Origin: Lachnospiraceae bacterium | GTDB lineage: Bacteria > Bacillota > Clostridia > Lachnospirales > Lachnospiraceae | DNA length: 55,362 nucleotides | Direction of reading: 5' to 3' | Assembly (NCBI GenBank): GCA_017449075.1 | Contig: JAFSKG010000045.1 | Location: 1 to 55,362, forward strand | Part shown: in pieces, positions 24,468-35,131 of the stretch | Position numbering within the stretch: position 1 is the stretch's first letter | Layout of the letters: every line of letters begins with the position of its first letter | Position numbers and translations under genes: made by a program | The notes under the pieces: generated by a model | Told to the model about the DNA's origin: nothing | Seen by the model: the letters and a program-made list of their open reading frames with translations, nothing else | The model's database searches: none

Positions 24468-26166
24468 TTATAAGTTCACCACTTTCATAAAAACTTAATC
24501 CTTCTTTATCTTTAAACTTAAAATTATCTTTTTCATATTTTTCTTTAATTTCATCATCATATTCACATAAACTATAATTTGCCATTATTTTATCTTTAAA
24601 TTCTGTATCAATAAAACCATTTTGTTTATTTATTATTCCTCTCATTCTAATTGCTGGTTCCAAGCAATATTTATTAAACATTTCTCTATTAACATATTTT
24701 GAATCCGTAGAATTTGGAAATAACAGTTTTAAAAATGCTGTTGCAACTCTTTTTACTGATTCTGTATCTCTTGTATCGGCATTTGTTGGTACCACAATCA
24801 ATTCATCAACTATTTTCCTGTAATTCGCATCAGATCTCATTTCGTGCATTATACAAGTAAAGTATTCACTATTTAATGCCACACCTTCAACCTTCAAATC
24901 TTCATGCATTCTAGGGATAAGCCAACCTTCAATAAATCCATGAAAACGATCTAATAATGCACTTGACTTGAATGCTTCTGGGAGTTGAATAAACATATTT
25001 TTATTTATATCCCAAACACTTTGATCAATATTACCAAGTATAATTACTCCTGCATCAGCAATGATTGTATGGCCATCAATACCAACTTGCCCCTGCTCCA
25101 TATACCCTTGTAAAGCTTGTCTCATTTCATCAACATTAGTAAAACCTGTATATTGTATTTCATCAAGTGCCACAAAGTCACTATTAATAATATATCCATC
25201 TCGTTTTTTGCTTCTATCATAAAACATTTTTGTTCTTGATAATGTTCCTCCTGAATTAAGATGTCCGTATTTACTTAACGAACCAAATAAATATGATTTT
25301 CCTGTTCCTTTTGGAGCAAGTTCAACAATATTCAATCTCTTTTCTACAAATGTCAAAAGTCTTTTTATTACCGTTAGTTTGTTTATATCGTTTTCATAAC
25401 CTTCGGGATTATAATCAATTGCACTAATTATCACATCAATCCACTCATTTATAGTAAATTCTTTTCTATATTCTTTAAAATCTTCTAAATCAACACTATA
25501 TTTATTAAATAACTTAAAATCTTCTAATGTTATTGCACCTTTAATTTTAGGTTTAGCATTCTCATCTGGTTGTCGATAACCAAGCGTAGCCATCCCCCAA
25601 ACTTCTTTACCAGATATAAACGAATCTTTAATATTATTCCATACATGCTCATTAATATTTGTTTCATTCTCAGATATTCCGTATTCTGGCATTGAAAACC
25701 TATTTTTATTTGTCAAGACATCTAAATCAACTCCAACACGTGTAAGAATTTTTGCAAGTTCTGCTGACTTCATTATTTTATCTTTAATAACAAAAAATCC
25801 TTCTTTATTCGGAATGTGACTTTTAATATATTCTTTTATTCCATCACTATCAAAATCATCTCCATCTCTAAACTTTTCAAGAAGCCAGTCTCTTAAAAAT
25901 GATGGGATGTTGTAGGACTTAAAAAAACTAGTTTTCTTCAAATTTTTGTGCACCGTCATTTCAGTACCAAAAACTTTCAATAGTTTATCTTCTCTCTCTT
26001 TTCTTTTTAATTTGTCTTCTTTATATTGTTTATCTTGATTGTCTTCTGCATTATCGACATTATCAGAAGAAATGTCCTCAGTATTTAAATCATCTTTAGT
26101 ATCATTATTAGATACAACATCAATATCTTCATCAAATAAACCATCGTACTCTTTATCATTATTCAT
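24451..26166 (-). CDS. brxL: BrxL-like AAA+ protein lacking a Lon domain
   Basis: BrxL is the AAA+ component of BREX systems, normally with a C-terminal Lon-protease-like domain. The 571-residue protein has an acidic low-complexity N-terminus (1-65) and a conserved middle with R-V-G-V-D-L-D-V-L-T and L-G-Y-R-Q-P-D-E. Walker A is A-P-K-G-T-G-K-S (284-291) and Walker B F-V-A-L-D-E (331-336). L-L-D-R-F-H-G-F-I-E-G-W follows, and later R-D-T-E-S-V-K-R-V-A. It ends soon after the helical lid, so the usual Lon-like domain is absent. It follows pglZ by 12 bases with a clear ribosome site. Confidence 0.88.
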   Translation of the reverse strand: MNNDKEYDGLFDEDIDVVSNNDTKDDLNTEDISSDNVDNAEDNQDKQYKEDKLKRKEREDKLLKVFGTEMTVHKNLKKTSFFKSYNIPSFLRDWLLEKFRDGDDFDSDGIKEYIKSHIPNKEGFFVIKDKIMKSAELAKILTRVGVDLDVLTNKNRFSMPEYGISENETNINEHVWNNIKDSFISGKEVWGMATLGYRQPDENAKPKIKGAITLEDFKLFNKYSVDLEDFKEYRKEFTINEWIDVIISAIDYNPEGYENDINKLTVIKRLLTFVEKRLNIVELAPKGTGKSYLFGSLSKYGHLNSGGTLSRTKMFYDRSKKRDGYIINSDFVALDEIQYTGFTNVDEMRQALQGYMEQGQVGIDGHTIIADAGVIILGNIDQSVWDINKNMFIQLPEAFKSSALLDRFHGFIEGWLIPRMHEDLKVEGVALNSEYFTCIMHEMRSDANYRKIVDELIVVPTNADTRDTESVKRVATAFLKLLFPNSTDSKYVNREMFNKYCLEPAIRMRGIINKQNGFIDTEFKDKIMANYSLCEYDDEIKEKYEKDNFKFKDKEGLSFYESGELINEKTN

Positions 26167-26178
26167 ATAATTTCTCCT

Positions 26179-28533
26179 TTAAAAATCTTCATCTTCATTT
26201 TTTGTAATTCCAGCTCTTGTAAATATGATTTGAATACTATCAATTATTTTTGATTTTTCATACACTTGTAAATCAAAAGTTCCTGTCTCACTATATTTAA
26301 ACTCATTAAAATGTAAAATGTATTTATAAAAGTCATTTGTATTTTCTATACTCACAGTATTAGGTTCATAAGCACTTTTATTTGTTATTAGTTTAAAACT
26401 AGAGTCATTAATTTTATTATCTGCACATACTACTATGTCAAATTTTTTATTATTTCTTATCTTAACAGTCCTTTCCGTGGTCAATTTTATTTTAGCATCA
26501 TCTTTACTTAATGATAGTTTAATGATAGGAACTAGGGTTTCTTCAAGTGTTGCTCCACCATGAACTTCATTTCCAATAAGTCTACCACCTTTAAATCTGT
26601 CATAATTGGAAAGTACCGCATATTCTATCCCATCTTGCTCGACTCTACATATTGCTTTAATATCTTTTAGCGATTCCTCATATTTTGTATATCTTCCACC
26701 TGATTCCCCAATAAATTCCCCCTCATAAGTTTTTTTATTATCAAATATTTTAGGAATTCTTGTTGCTCCATGGTCTGCAACTATATACACGTTTTTATAT
26801 TTGCCACTGCTTAAATAATTTTTCTTAATTTGATTTATTGATTTTTTGATAGAATCTAACTGTTTTATTATGTAATATGGTTTTTTTGTTTTTGTATCCA
26901 TACTATCTTGTGATTCTTCATGAACAATTTTATCAATATCACTATACTTAGTATAATTATTTGCAAAATCTAAAAAATCTTTATTATATTTAGTTTCAGT
27001 TGGCAAACTAGCTCTTCCTATATATGCCTTGCTATATATTTGTTTATCCTCACTCAAACACAAAATATAATTAATAAATTCAATGCCCAATGCATCATAA
27101 AATACAATGATATCTCTTTCTTTATCGATGTTTAAAGATAAAAGGATAGTTTTTCTCGGGTCTATATTTCTAATCATGTCATATTTCATTGAGATATTAT
27201 CTACCATGGAAATAAAACCTTCATTTGTTTTATTTATAACTTTCTGCTCCTTATATAACTTTAAATACTTATTTATAAAGTCTTTCTCAATCCCACTAAC
27301 AATATATTCTTTATCAATAGTTAAGTAATAATACAATTCATAATAATTATTCTTAAGTACATTTAGCAAATTCTTATCAATTTCATCAATGCAATTTTCG
27401 CAAATACAATCTATTAATTTTTCTTTTTCAAGAATTGTCAAATCTGACAAATAGTAAATTAAATTTTTGTCTTTATCTATCAAACTATTATAATAGTTGA
27501 AAGATATGCTATCTAAATATTCAGTATCAACTTTCTTAAATATTTTATATCTCTCATTATAGTATTTTGCAAATGAATCCTCTTTAATGTCTATATTTTT
27601 TATATAACAATATATGTTGTCAACCACAGAAGTTGTGCAGAATACATCTTTTAAAGCCAAGTCTAAATATGTATTTTTATTTTGTAAATTAAAATATTCT
27701 TTGACTATAATCAAAAACAAATAGCTTTGTACACCATCATACTCTAACAACAAATTAATGATGTTATCAGTATTTATATTTTCTATAATATCTTTTTTAA
27801 ATATGTCTAATTCATTTTTTGAATAACTTTTGATTATGCTTGTTAATATTTCTTCTTGATTAAATCGTTTGTCTACTTTTATAGCAAACTTATCATAAAA
27901 CTCTTTATATATATCTTGTTTATATATCTCATATTTAATTAATGAAAAATCATCATTAAGTGTATCAATATTATTTGACACACATACACAGTCATTATCT
28001 ATAACTTCAAATTCGCCAATATTATTTAAACCGGCTATTTCCACAAAAGATGTATTTAAAATCTTTTGTTTAGAAAAAAATAATCTATTTTCTATATATC
28101 TGTCATTAACAAAAACAATATTGTTAATTACCCTTTGATTTTTTCTTATCAAATATTCTAATTGTGTTTCAAAATCATAAACTACGAATATTATTTTCCC
28201 ATTAATTTGATACACCCTATCTTCTGCCAAATCTGTTATTATCCTATTTAATGCTTCTTTACCTTGTAATTTAAAATGAGTGGAAAAACCATATATAATA
28301 CTATTATTATGAATATTTTGTATATAATTAACAAAACTATAAACATTTAATAAATAGTCTTCATTACATTTGTCAGATAGGTTGCTGATATTAATGTTTA
28401 TGTTTTTATAGTAATCAATAATTTCTTTTATGTGCTTTTTATCATTAAAATTCATTATGACAATCTTTTTAACATTGTCATTAAATACATTAGATATAAA
28501 TTCTCTCACCTTTTCAAAATTTAATTTTTCCAT
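26179..28533 (-). CDS. pglZ: PglZ-domain protein (BREX alkaline-phosphatase-superfamily component)
   Basis: PglZ proteins are the hallmark BREX component; the domain has an alkaline-phosphatase-like metal site. In this 784-residue protein the first 460 residues are helical with no known motif. The PglZ domain then shows I-I-V-F-Y-D-A-L-G-I-E-F (Asp480, nucleophile region), V-Y-I-V-A-D-H-G-A-T-R (metal ligands at 587-588) and E-V-H-G-G-A-T-L-E-E-T-L-V-P (His658). A beta-rich C-terminal domain follows. The start codon abuts the brxC stop with no gap, so translation is coupled. Confidence 0.93.
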   Translation of the reverse strand: MEKLNFEKVREFISNVFNDNVKKIVIMNFNDKKHIKEIIDYYKNININISNLSDKCNEDYLLNVYSFVNYIQNIHNNSIIYGFSTHFKLQGKEALNRIITDLAEDRVYQINGKIIFVVYDFETQLEYLIRKNQRVINNIVFVNDRYIENRLFFSKQKILNTSFVEIAGLNNIGEFEVIDNDCVCVSNNIDTLNDDFSLIKYEIYKQDIYKEFYDKFAIKVDKRFNQEEILTSIIKSYSKNELDIFKKDIIENINTDNIINLLLEYDGVQSYLFLIIVKEYFNLQNKNTYLDLALKDVFCTTSVVDNIYCYIKNIDIKEDSFAKYYNERYKIFKKVDTEYLDSISFNYYNSLIDKDKNLIYYLSDLTILEKEKLIDCICENCIDEIDKNLLNVLKNNYYELYYYLTIDKEYIVSGIEKDFINKYLKLYKEQKVINKTNEGFISMVDNISMKYDMIRNIDPRKTILLSLNIDKERDIIVFYDALGIEFINYILCLSEDKQIYSKAYIGRASLPTETKYNKDFLDFANNYTKYSDIDKIVHEESQDSMDTKTKKPYYIIKQLDSIKKSINQIKKNYLSSGKYKNVYIVADHGATRIPKIFDNKKTYEGEFIGESGGRYTKYEESLKDIKAICRVEQDGIEYAVLSNYDRFKGGRLIGNEVHGGATLEETLVPIIKLSLSKDDAKIKLTTERTVKIRNNKKFDIVVCADNKINDSSFKLITNKSAYEPNTVSIENTNDFYKYILHFNEFKYSETGTFDLQVYEKSKIIDSIQIIFTRAGITKNEDEDF

Positions 28534-31500
28534 TTATTTATTATGCTGCATTATACTAATACCTACTTCCATTTTATCTTGTATAAGCTCCTTTAAATAT
28601 TTTTTTGCATCAGCATCTGACATTTTATCTATTTTTTCATAAACTTTCTTATAATCTTTTTCTATATACTTTGTTTCTGCCATTTGTCTTATTTTATTTA
28701 ATGTTGAATGATAATCAGAATACCAAGTTGCTACATTAGGATTGTTATTATATAAGTAAGCACGAACTTCATCAACATTGTCAAGTATTAAAGAATATTC
28801 ACTTAAAAACTTATTCTTAAAAATTTGATTTATATAATCATCATCGTTAAGTTTAAGCAAAAATTCTTCTTTTTCAATATATTTTATATATTTTTCAATT
28901 TCTTCGTCACTTGCATCTCCATTGCCGTTAATAATATCAAGTGCCTTTTTAGCAATATCTTTATCATCATCTTTTGCAAATATTAAAATAGGTGTCTTTT
29001 TGCTAATTTCAAATGTTTTAGGGTTTTCATATTTAGTAATTTCTTTAAACTTACTTATTAGTTGTAGCTTCTTTTTATTAGCTTTATACTCATTGATTCT
29101 ATTAATTGTATTTTGACTCCAGTCTGATTTATTCATTGCAAAGCCTTTCTGCAACAATGCAAATATCTCTTTTTTATCATCACATGAAAAATCAGACAAT
29201 TTGCTATCAAATATTTTATTAAATATCTCTATGGCATTTTCATTTGTTCTATATTTCTCATAAGCACCCTTTGCTTTACAAAACTTTTCATAAAATGGTT
29301 TAATTTGTGGCATTTTTAATTCTCTATTTTTGTATAAAGAATATAACTCATCTAAAAATTCATAAAGATTTTGGTTTTCATTTTTTATTTGGTCTTTAAT
29401 TAAATCAAAAGGTATCGCCAAATTACTAATTTCTTTTAGCCAAGAATCTGTAGTACCTTTCAATGAATTATTTCTTAAAGACAATAATTCATTGCTTTCA
29501 TCAATTATTTTTAATTCTATAAGGGTAAGTTTTATCTGTTCGTCTGCTGTTTCTTTAAGCCAAAGCCAGTTTCCGTCCTCAGTAAATTTGTTCTTTAACA
29601 ATTCAAGGTAAAGCCCTTCGTCTTGTATTTTTTTAGACAAATCAATAATCTTTGTTTCATTTTCTTTTATATATTCTTGTATGCCATTGACAACATTCTC
29701 TTTTTCAAATAGTTTAATAAACTCATCTACTAATTTTTCATCTCTTACAAGCTTTGCACCTATTTCAATACCAATAGAATTTTCGGATTTTTTATCATTA
29801 TTGTTTAACAATGACATCAAATCTTTAATTATTTCTACTAATTCTTCTTTTTTATTTAACTTTTCGAATGTCTTAGAGTATTCAACATAGCATAATGGAT
29901 AGTTATATTCCCTCATTTTATTTCTAAGGCCATCTCTTAAATCACCAATATTATTGCATTTTGATAAGTTAAATGTCCTTTTTACAACTTCGAATAGCTT
30001 TTTCAATTCATCAGGTTCTGCAACAATTTTAGCATTTTCATAATTTCCTCTTTCTTGTATAACATCAATAAAGCTTGTAGCAAATGCGCCAGCATTTTCA
30101 TCGCATAATTCAAAATATTGATTGGCGCTGTCTGTAAATTTATATTCATTTGATTTAACATATTCTTTTAATAAAAATCCTATATAAAAACCGTATGCCC
30201 CCTCATTTCTAAATCCAAATGGTTTGTCATATAAAAATCTATAAATTTCAGACAATGTGACTTCCTTACTTCCATCACTTAACTTAGCAATAATAAATTC
30301 GTCAATCTTGATTTTTATTTTTGATACAATAAAATCAGGTTTATTAATAAAGTATCTTTCATCATCTTTTACTTTTGCAATGTCACCAACAGCTTGTAGC
30401 GATCCTCTAAAATCACCATTAATGCCTTGAACTATAGATGCTTGTTTTATATTTTTATGTATATCACCACCTTGGAACTTATCAATTTCTTGTATTTTTT
30501 CAAGCCCCAATGGATACATATTTACGACTAATTCATTTATACTTTTTAATAAATTTTTAAATGAATTGATTTTTTGCATTTCAATACCATTGTCTTCACT
30601 ATAATAATATAAAATAAAATCGCCATTCTCAATTTTATTTATCCATGTTTTAAGATTATTGGTATAATTTGCTTTATATATTCGGCTTTGATCTTTGTCT
30701 TTATTTAACTGATATACATGTCTAGTCCAGTTATCAATAAATTTGCCTTTTTCTTCTTCAGTTGCAAAATTTTTTGTAGCATCAATGATTATAGTTGATT
30801 TATAATTTTCTAATAATTTTTCTATTGAATTATCATTTAATAATTTTTTATGCTCGTCTTCATTATATGCCAATACTAGCAAAACATTATCTTTTCCATC
30901 ATTTGATTGCAACTGTTGTTTAAATTTACTTACATCAGTTATTATTAGATTGTATTTAGAATTTAAAAATGAAGATGCATCAAATTTAAAGTTTTTATCC
31001 TCATCTTGTATTATAGATAAAACTTCATTTGTATATTTAAATTTGTTTATACTTTTTTCTTTTTCTTTTTCAATTTCTGTTTCACTTCCTGTTCCAATCA
31101 TAGCACTATATCTATCTACTCCATTTACAGGAATTTTGTTTATTATATTGTCTTTAATAAGTTTATTGATTGATATTTCTACTTCGTCTTCTACATTTGT
31201 TCCAACAAAAGCGTTTTTAATATTTTTCATATTTGCTGTATAATAGTTTTCTTGTTGCCCCATTTTATTTTGTATTACATTTAATAAAAGAATGGTTTTT
31301 AATATTCTTCTTTGATATTTATCAATTTTATCATTTTTGTTATCTGGATTTACACTATCATAATAACTTAATATGTTTTTTGTATCATCATCCAATTTAT
31401 CTTTTCCTGTTGTGTAAAAATAATCCCATATTAAATCAACTGTCAAAAATGGATTTTCATTATCCATAGGACCAAAGTTTTCGATAAACCACACAAATCC

Positions 31501-32724
31501 TTTTTTATTTTCTTTATCAGAACTTGCTTTCATAAAATCAAGCATAGATCTTTGATTTGAACCAAAATTTTCACTTATAACTCTTATCACAAGTATTGCA
31601 TAAGGATGAAGTGGCAAAACCTTTCTATATTCTTCCTCAGATATTTTTACATGTTGTGATAATTCATAGCATAGATTTTTAACACGATTTAACAAAGATT
31701 CTGAATATGCTTCCCACTCTTTTTTATATTTATTATCTTCTACAACATTAATTGCCGATGCCATTAATTTTATTCCCTGTTCTTCTGGCAACTGTATTAT
31801 ACAATCTGTATTAAATCTATCAGATATTTTCTTTCCCGTATCATTATCTGATACAATTTGAGTTGGCGATTTATGTGTTATGACCATAATAGCAAAATTT
31901 ATACGAGATATGAGTTCTCCAATACTTTGAAATCCTGACAGTCTCGTTGAGTTATTTATAACATATTCTGTAAATTCATCCCAAATAAATAAAATTGAAA
32001 TTTTATTATCTTCAATAACTTTTGCTAGCCAATTTTTCAACAAATCTACATCAATATAAATAACATTTAATCCTTTATCTTTTGCTATTCTTAATATATT
32101 TGATATAATTATTTCTACTGATTTGTCTTCATCATTTTTTAATTTTTCAAGTAATTCTTTTACCTTATCTCCACCGAATAATTTTTTATATTCTTTTTCT
32201 ATATAACTATCAAATGAATTTGCAAATATCTCATCTTTTTCAAACTTATTTATTATCAAATCTTTTAAACTATTCTCATATTTTAAACCTTTTTCTTTTA
32301 ATGCTTTTGCAACACTTTCTTGTATTCCATAACATAGTGCACTATCACTATCAATGTTCGAAGTTCCTGTCCTTGTAATAACTATAACATTCTTATCTCT
32401 TAAAAATTTAATTTTATCTTTTATATTATTATCTATTAAATTTTTATATTTATCATAATAAGTATTTAGTATATTCTCGTCAACTTCAAGCAACCTCTTT
32501 AGTGTCCAGCTAGCATATGATTTTCCTGTTCCATAACTTCCAGACACCCAAATAGATTTTGAGCGATTTACAAAACTTTCATAAACTCTTTTAATCATAT
32601 CTATAAACGACTTATGTGGATAAAATTCAATAATCTCATCATCGCTATGCATTGCATCCGGTTTAAAAACTGGGTCAAAATTTTTGTTTACTTTTAAATA
32701 CTGATTATAATTCACATCTGACAT
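28534..32724 (-). CDS. brxC: BrxC/PglY-like large ATPase of the BREX system
   Basis: The 1396-residue protein is the large P-loop ATPase of the cluster. Walker A is G-S-Y-G-T-G-K-S (62-69), preceded by I-W-V-S. Walker B is I-L-F-I-W-D-E-F (DE at 249-250), and a sensor-type V-I-T-H-K-S-P-T follows. The remaining thousand residues are mainly helical and highly charged, as in BrxC/PglY. BrxC is thought to be an AAA+ machine that acts with PglZ on DNA. It starts one base after the brxP stop. It is the longest gene in the window and strongly A+T-rich. Confidence 0.92.
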   Translation of the reverse strand: MSDVNYNQYLKVNKNFDPVFKPDAMHSDDEIIEFYPHKSFIDMIKRVYESFVNRSKSIWVSGSYGTGKSYASWTLKRLLEVDENILNTYYDKYKNLIDNNIKDKIKFLRDKNVIVITRTGTSNIDSDSALCYGIQESVAKALKEKGLKYENSLKDLIINKFEKDEIFANSFDSYIEKEYKKLFGGDKVKELLEKLKNDEDKSVEIIISNILRIAKDKGLNVIYIDVDLLKNWLAKVIEDNKISILFIWDEFTEYVINNSTRLSGFQSIGELISRINFAIMVITHKSPTQIVSDNDTGKKISDRFNTDCIIQLPEEQGIKLMASAINVVEDNKYKKEWEAYSESLLNRVKNLCYELSQHVKISEEEYRKVLPLHPYAILVIRVISENFGSNQRSMLDFMKASSDKENKKGFVWFIENFGPMDNENPFLTVDLIWDYFYTTGKDKLDDDTKNILSYYDSVNPDNKNDKIDKYQRRILKTILLLNVIQNKMGQQENYYTANMKNIKNAFVGTNVEDEVEISINKLIKDNIINKIPVNGVDRYSAMIGTGSETEIEKEKEKSINKFKYTNEVLSIIQDEDKNFKFDASSFLNSKYNLIITDVSKFKQQLQSNDGKDNVLLVLAYNEDEHKKLLNDNSIEKLLENYKSTIIIDATKNFATEEEKGKFIDNWTRHVYQLNKDKDQSRIYKANYTNNLKTWINKIENGDFILYYYSEDNGIEMQKINSFKNLLKSINELVVNMYPLGLEKIQEIDKFQGGDIHKNIKQASIVQGINGDFRGSLQAVGDIAKVKDDERYFINKPDFIVSKIKIKIDEFIIAKLSDGSKEVTLSEIYRFLYDKPFGFRNEGAYGFYIGFLLKEYVKSNEYKFTDSANQYFELCDENAGAFATSFIDVIQERGNYENAKIVAEPDELKKLFEVVKRTFNLSKCNNIGDLRDGLRNKMREYNYPLCYVEYSKTFEKLNKKEELVEIIKDLMSLLNNNDKKSENSIGIEIGAKLVRDEKLVDEFIKLFEKENVVNGIQEYIKENETKIIDLSKKIQDEGLYLELLKNKFTEDGNWLWLKETADEQIKLTLIELKIIDESNELLSLRNNSLKGTTDSWLKEISNLAIPFDLIKDQIKNENQNLYEFLDELYSLYKNRELKMPQIKPFYEKFCKAKGAYEKYRTNENAIEIFNKIFDSKLSDFSCDDKKEIFALLQKGFAMNKSDWSQNTINRINEYKANKKKLQLISKFKEITKYENPKTFEISKKTPILIFAKDDDKDIAKKALDIINGNGDASDEEIEKYIKYIEKEEFLLKLNDDDYINQIFKNKFLSEYSLILDNVDEVRAYLYNNNPNVATWYSDYHSTLNKIRQMAETKYIEKDYKKVYEKIDKMSDADAKKYLKELIQDKMEVGISIMQHNK

Positions 32725-32725
32725 A

Positions 32726-35131
32726 CTATTCCCCCATAATCATATCTAATACATTGTTAGACCTCATCTCTTTATTTAAATTAATATTATCCAAATCAAA
32801 AGTAAATGAGCAATTAATATAATCTGGATACTTAATAGACAAACCATTTATTATAGCTTTCATATCTTCTTTTTCTACTCCAAATATTTTATAAGGACTA
32901 ATTCCTTCTTGCTCTAACTCTTCATCGTAAAGTCTTGATAGAGTAAACTCACTAAATAAATTACTACATGCATTTGTTTTCTCATCATAATCACCACAAT
33001 GCTCAGCATATTTATATAGCGAAAATAAAATTACTTCTGGGATGGGATTCTCCCATTTGCAACGGACAATACTAATTTCATTATCTTTTTCATCATCACA
33101 TATAACTGTTGCTAAACCTAAATTTGAGAACGGCAATTTGAAAATTCTTATCAAGTCTCTTACCGCATCTTTAGGCACTCTATTATCTTTTGATGTATCA
33201 TCTGTAACATAAATTATTTCATTTGTAATACTATCTTTTGTAGTCAAAGAATTGTACTTATAATTATTTATAAACCATTTCACTGGTTCTGAATTATATA
33301 CACAATTAATATATAATATTCCCCATAAAAGTAAATCTGTTAAATCATAATCCTTAAATGCCTTATAGAGTTTCAATTCTATATTTTTTACATTTACAAC
33401 TTGACAGTCACGTAAAAATTTTATAAAGTTAGATTTTTGCTTAATTCCCAACTCTGTATTATTTAAAAATGTATCTAAATTATCATACTTTTTCAAATCT
33501 TCAAACCATTTTAATAATGGCCCATGCGTGTTATAACGATTTAACGATTTAATATTTGACACTTTTCCATCTCCTTTTACTTCTTTTAATGAATTATATA
33601 TTAAACATCCACTTTGAATATCATCATTACATTTCATACAATGAATGCACAATTTTGAATCTATTATTATTCTATTATCAACACTTTCTATTGCCCCATA
33701 TTCACAATTAGATGCACACACTCCACAACTTATACACATTGCAGTTTTGCGAAAAATGTTCTTCAATTTTTTATTATATGCTTTAAACTCTAAATCCAAT
33801 TTATTAGCATATTTAATAGAATAATTGTTATCGTTTTTTACAATAGTCAACTCTAATTTAAATTTATTATCCCAAGATGTTATCATTGCTATATTATTTT
33901 GTTCGTATTCTATTATTCCAAATGTTTTAATCCATTCTCCTAAATCATTTTTTGAATTAGTTATTTCAATAATTGTATCTTTTTTAACATCTTTTTCAAC
34001 ATAATTTGGTTTTAATTTTATATCTCTTGAACTCCTTCTCAACTTCCAACCTTTATGTTTAATAAAATCTATCAATTTACCATCATTGTATTTTTCACTA
34101 TACTGATTTTTAATTTTATCCAACAATTCACTAACATTATTTTTATAAGATTTAAGTCGTACATATTCATGATGTTCTGTAGAAAAAGGGCATAAAAGAC
34201 AACCAGCTCTTGAATTTCCTATTTTATACGAATTGTTAAAATTCAAATTAAATTTATAAATATATAAAAAGATTTCAGCAGAACTAAACACTAATATTGG
34301 ATAACAATTATATTGTCCAATATGTTTTTCTTCATATGAAACATATTTATATTTACTTCGTTTCTCGCTCTCATCAGATCTTGCTCCAATAAAGGCAAAC
34401 CCATTAAAATGTCTTTTATTAGCAATTTTTCTCAATAAATTTATTTGTGGTGCCGACTTATGTACAGAGCAACACCACCTAATATCATTTGCTGGCGGTC
34501 CGAAAATGTCCCAGCTCTCACTTGGTTTTAAATGCGAACTTGCTCTATAAAACTCAATTCCTAATTCTTTGCATTCTTTTTCTACTTTATCAACTACAAC
34601 ATAGGTGTCAGGGAACTCCATACCAGTATCACCAAATAATACTTTAAATTCATTATATGGCAGAGCTCTTTTTACGATATCAAGACATACTATAGAATCT
34701 TTTCCACCACTAAAAGCAACATAAAATACATCTACTTTATTTTTATATTTAATATATGTGTTATAAACTTTCTTTATTGTTTCATTAATAAATGGTTCTA
34801 AAATGTCATCATTTTTTTTAACCATTAGATTAATATCAATAAATTTTAGTTTATCTTTTATTTCCTTTCCTTCTTCTGTAATTATTAGTGTAGGAGCTTC
34901 ATATATATTCCCACCTTTGGTACTAGCTACATGTACTCCTCTATAATAGTAATTTGTCATTTCAGCAATCATATAAGGCTTTTCATCATTTTTTTCATAA
35001 TCAAAATAATTGTCAAAACCCAGCAAATCAAGTTCCTTATAATAAACAGGTCTTGGCTCTTTACTCATTTTAGAATGTTCTGGTGTAAGCAAGATACCAC
35101 CAGTTTCTTTATCAAATATATAACTATACAT
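32726..35131 (-). CDS. brxP: BrxP-like PAPS-reductase-family protein with 2x[4Fe-4S] ferredoxin domain
   Basis: This 801-residue protein takes the place of a DNA methyltransferase in BREX type 4. The N-terminal domain (about 1-100) contains K-E-P-R-P-V-Y-Y-K-E-L-D-L-L-G and Y-Y-Y-R-G-V-H-V-A. The PP-loop ATP pyrophosphatase domain has S-G-G-K-D-S at 141-146 and G-D-T-G-M-E-F-P at 167-174. It also has Cys220-Cys221 and C-L-L-C at 311-314, which may hold an Fe-S cluster as in DndC. A ferredoxin-like segment has Cys466/469/472/476 and Cys495/498/501/509. A C-terminal helical region is unassigned. It resembles the DndC family that inserts sulfur into the DNA backbone; reaction here is inferred. 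Confidence 0.9.
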   Translation of the reverse strand: MYSYIFDKETGGILLTPEHSKMSKEPRPVYYKELDLLGFDNYFDYEKNDEKPYMIAEMTNYYYRGVHVASTKGGNIYEAPTLIITEEGKEIKDKLKFIDINLMVKKNDDILEPFINETIKKVYNTYIKYKNKVDVFYVAFSGGKDSIVCLDIVKRALPYNEFKVLFGDTGMEFPDTYVVVDKVEKECKELGIEFYRASSHLKPSESWDIFGPPANDIRWCCSVHKSAPQINLLRKIANKRHFNGFAFIGARSDESEKRSKYKYVSYEEKHIGQYNCYPILVFSSAEIFLYIYKFNLNFNNSYKIGNSRAGCLLCPFSTEHHEYVRLKSYKNNVSELLDKIKNQYSEKYNDGKLIDFIKHKGWKLRRSSRDIKLKPNYVEKDVKKDTIIEITNSKNDLGEWIKTFGIIEYEQNNIAMITSWDNKFKLELTIVKNDNNYSIKYANKLDLEFKAYNKKLKNIFRKTAMCISCGVCASNCEYGAIESVDNRIIIDSKLCIHCMKCNDDIQSGCLIYNSLKEVKGDGKVSNIKSLNRYNTHGPLLKWFEDLKKYDNLDTFLNNTELGIKQKSNFIKFLRDCQVVNVKNIELKLYKAFKDYDLTDLLLWGILYINCVYNSEPVKWFINNYKYNSLTTKDSITNEIIYVTDDTSKDNRVPKDAVRDLIRIFKLPFSNLGLATVICDDEKDNEISIVRCKWENPIPEVILFSLYKYAEHCGDYDEKTNACSNLFSEFTLSRLYDEELEQEGISPYKIFGVEKEDMKAIINGLSIKYPDYINCSFTFDLDNINLNKEMRSNNVLDMIMGE

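Noticed and set aside
28430-31469. Plus-strand open frames inside brxC and pglZ
   Set aside because: They give hydrophobic Phe/Leu/Ser-rich proteins with no ribosome sites, as expected from the reverse strand of Lys/Asp-rich A+T-rich genes.
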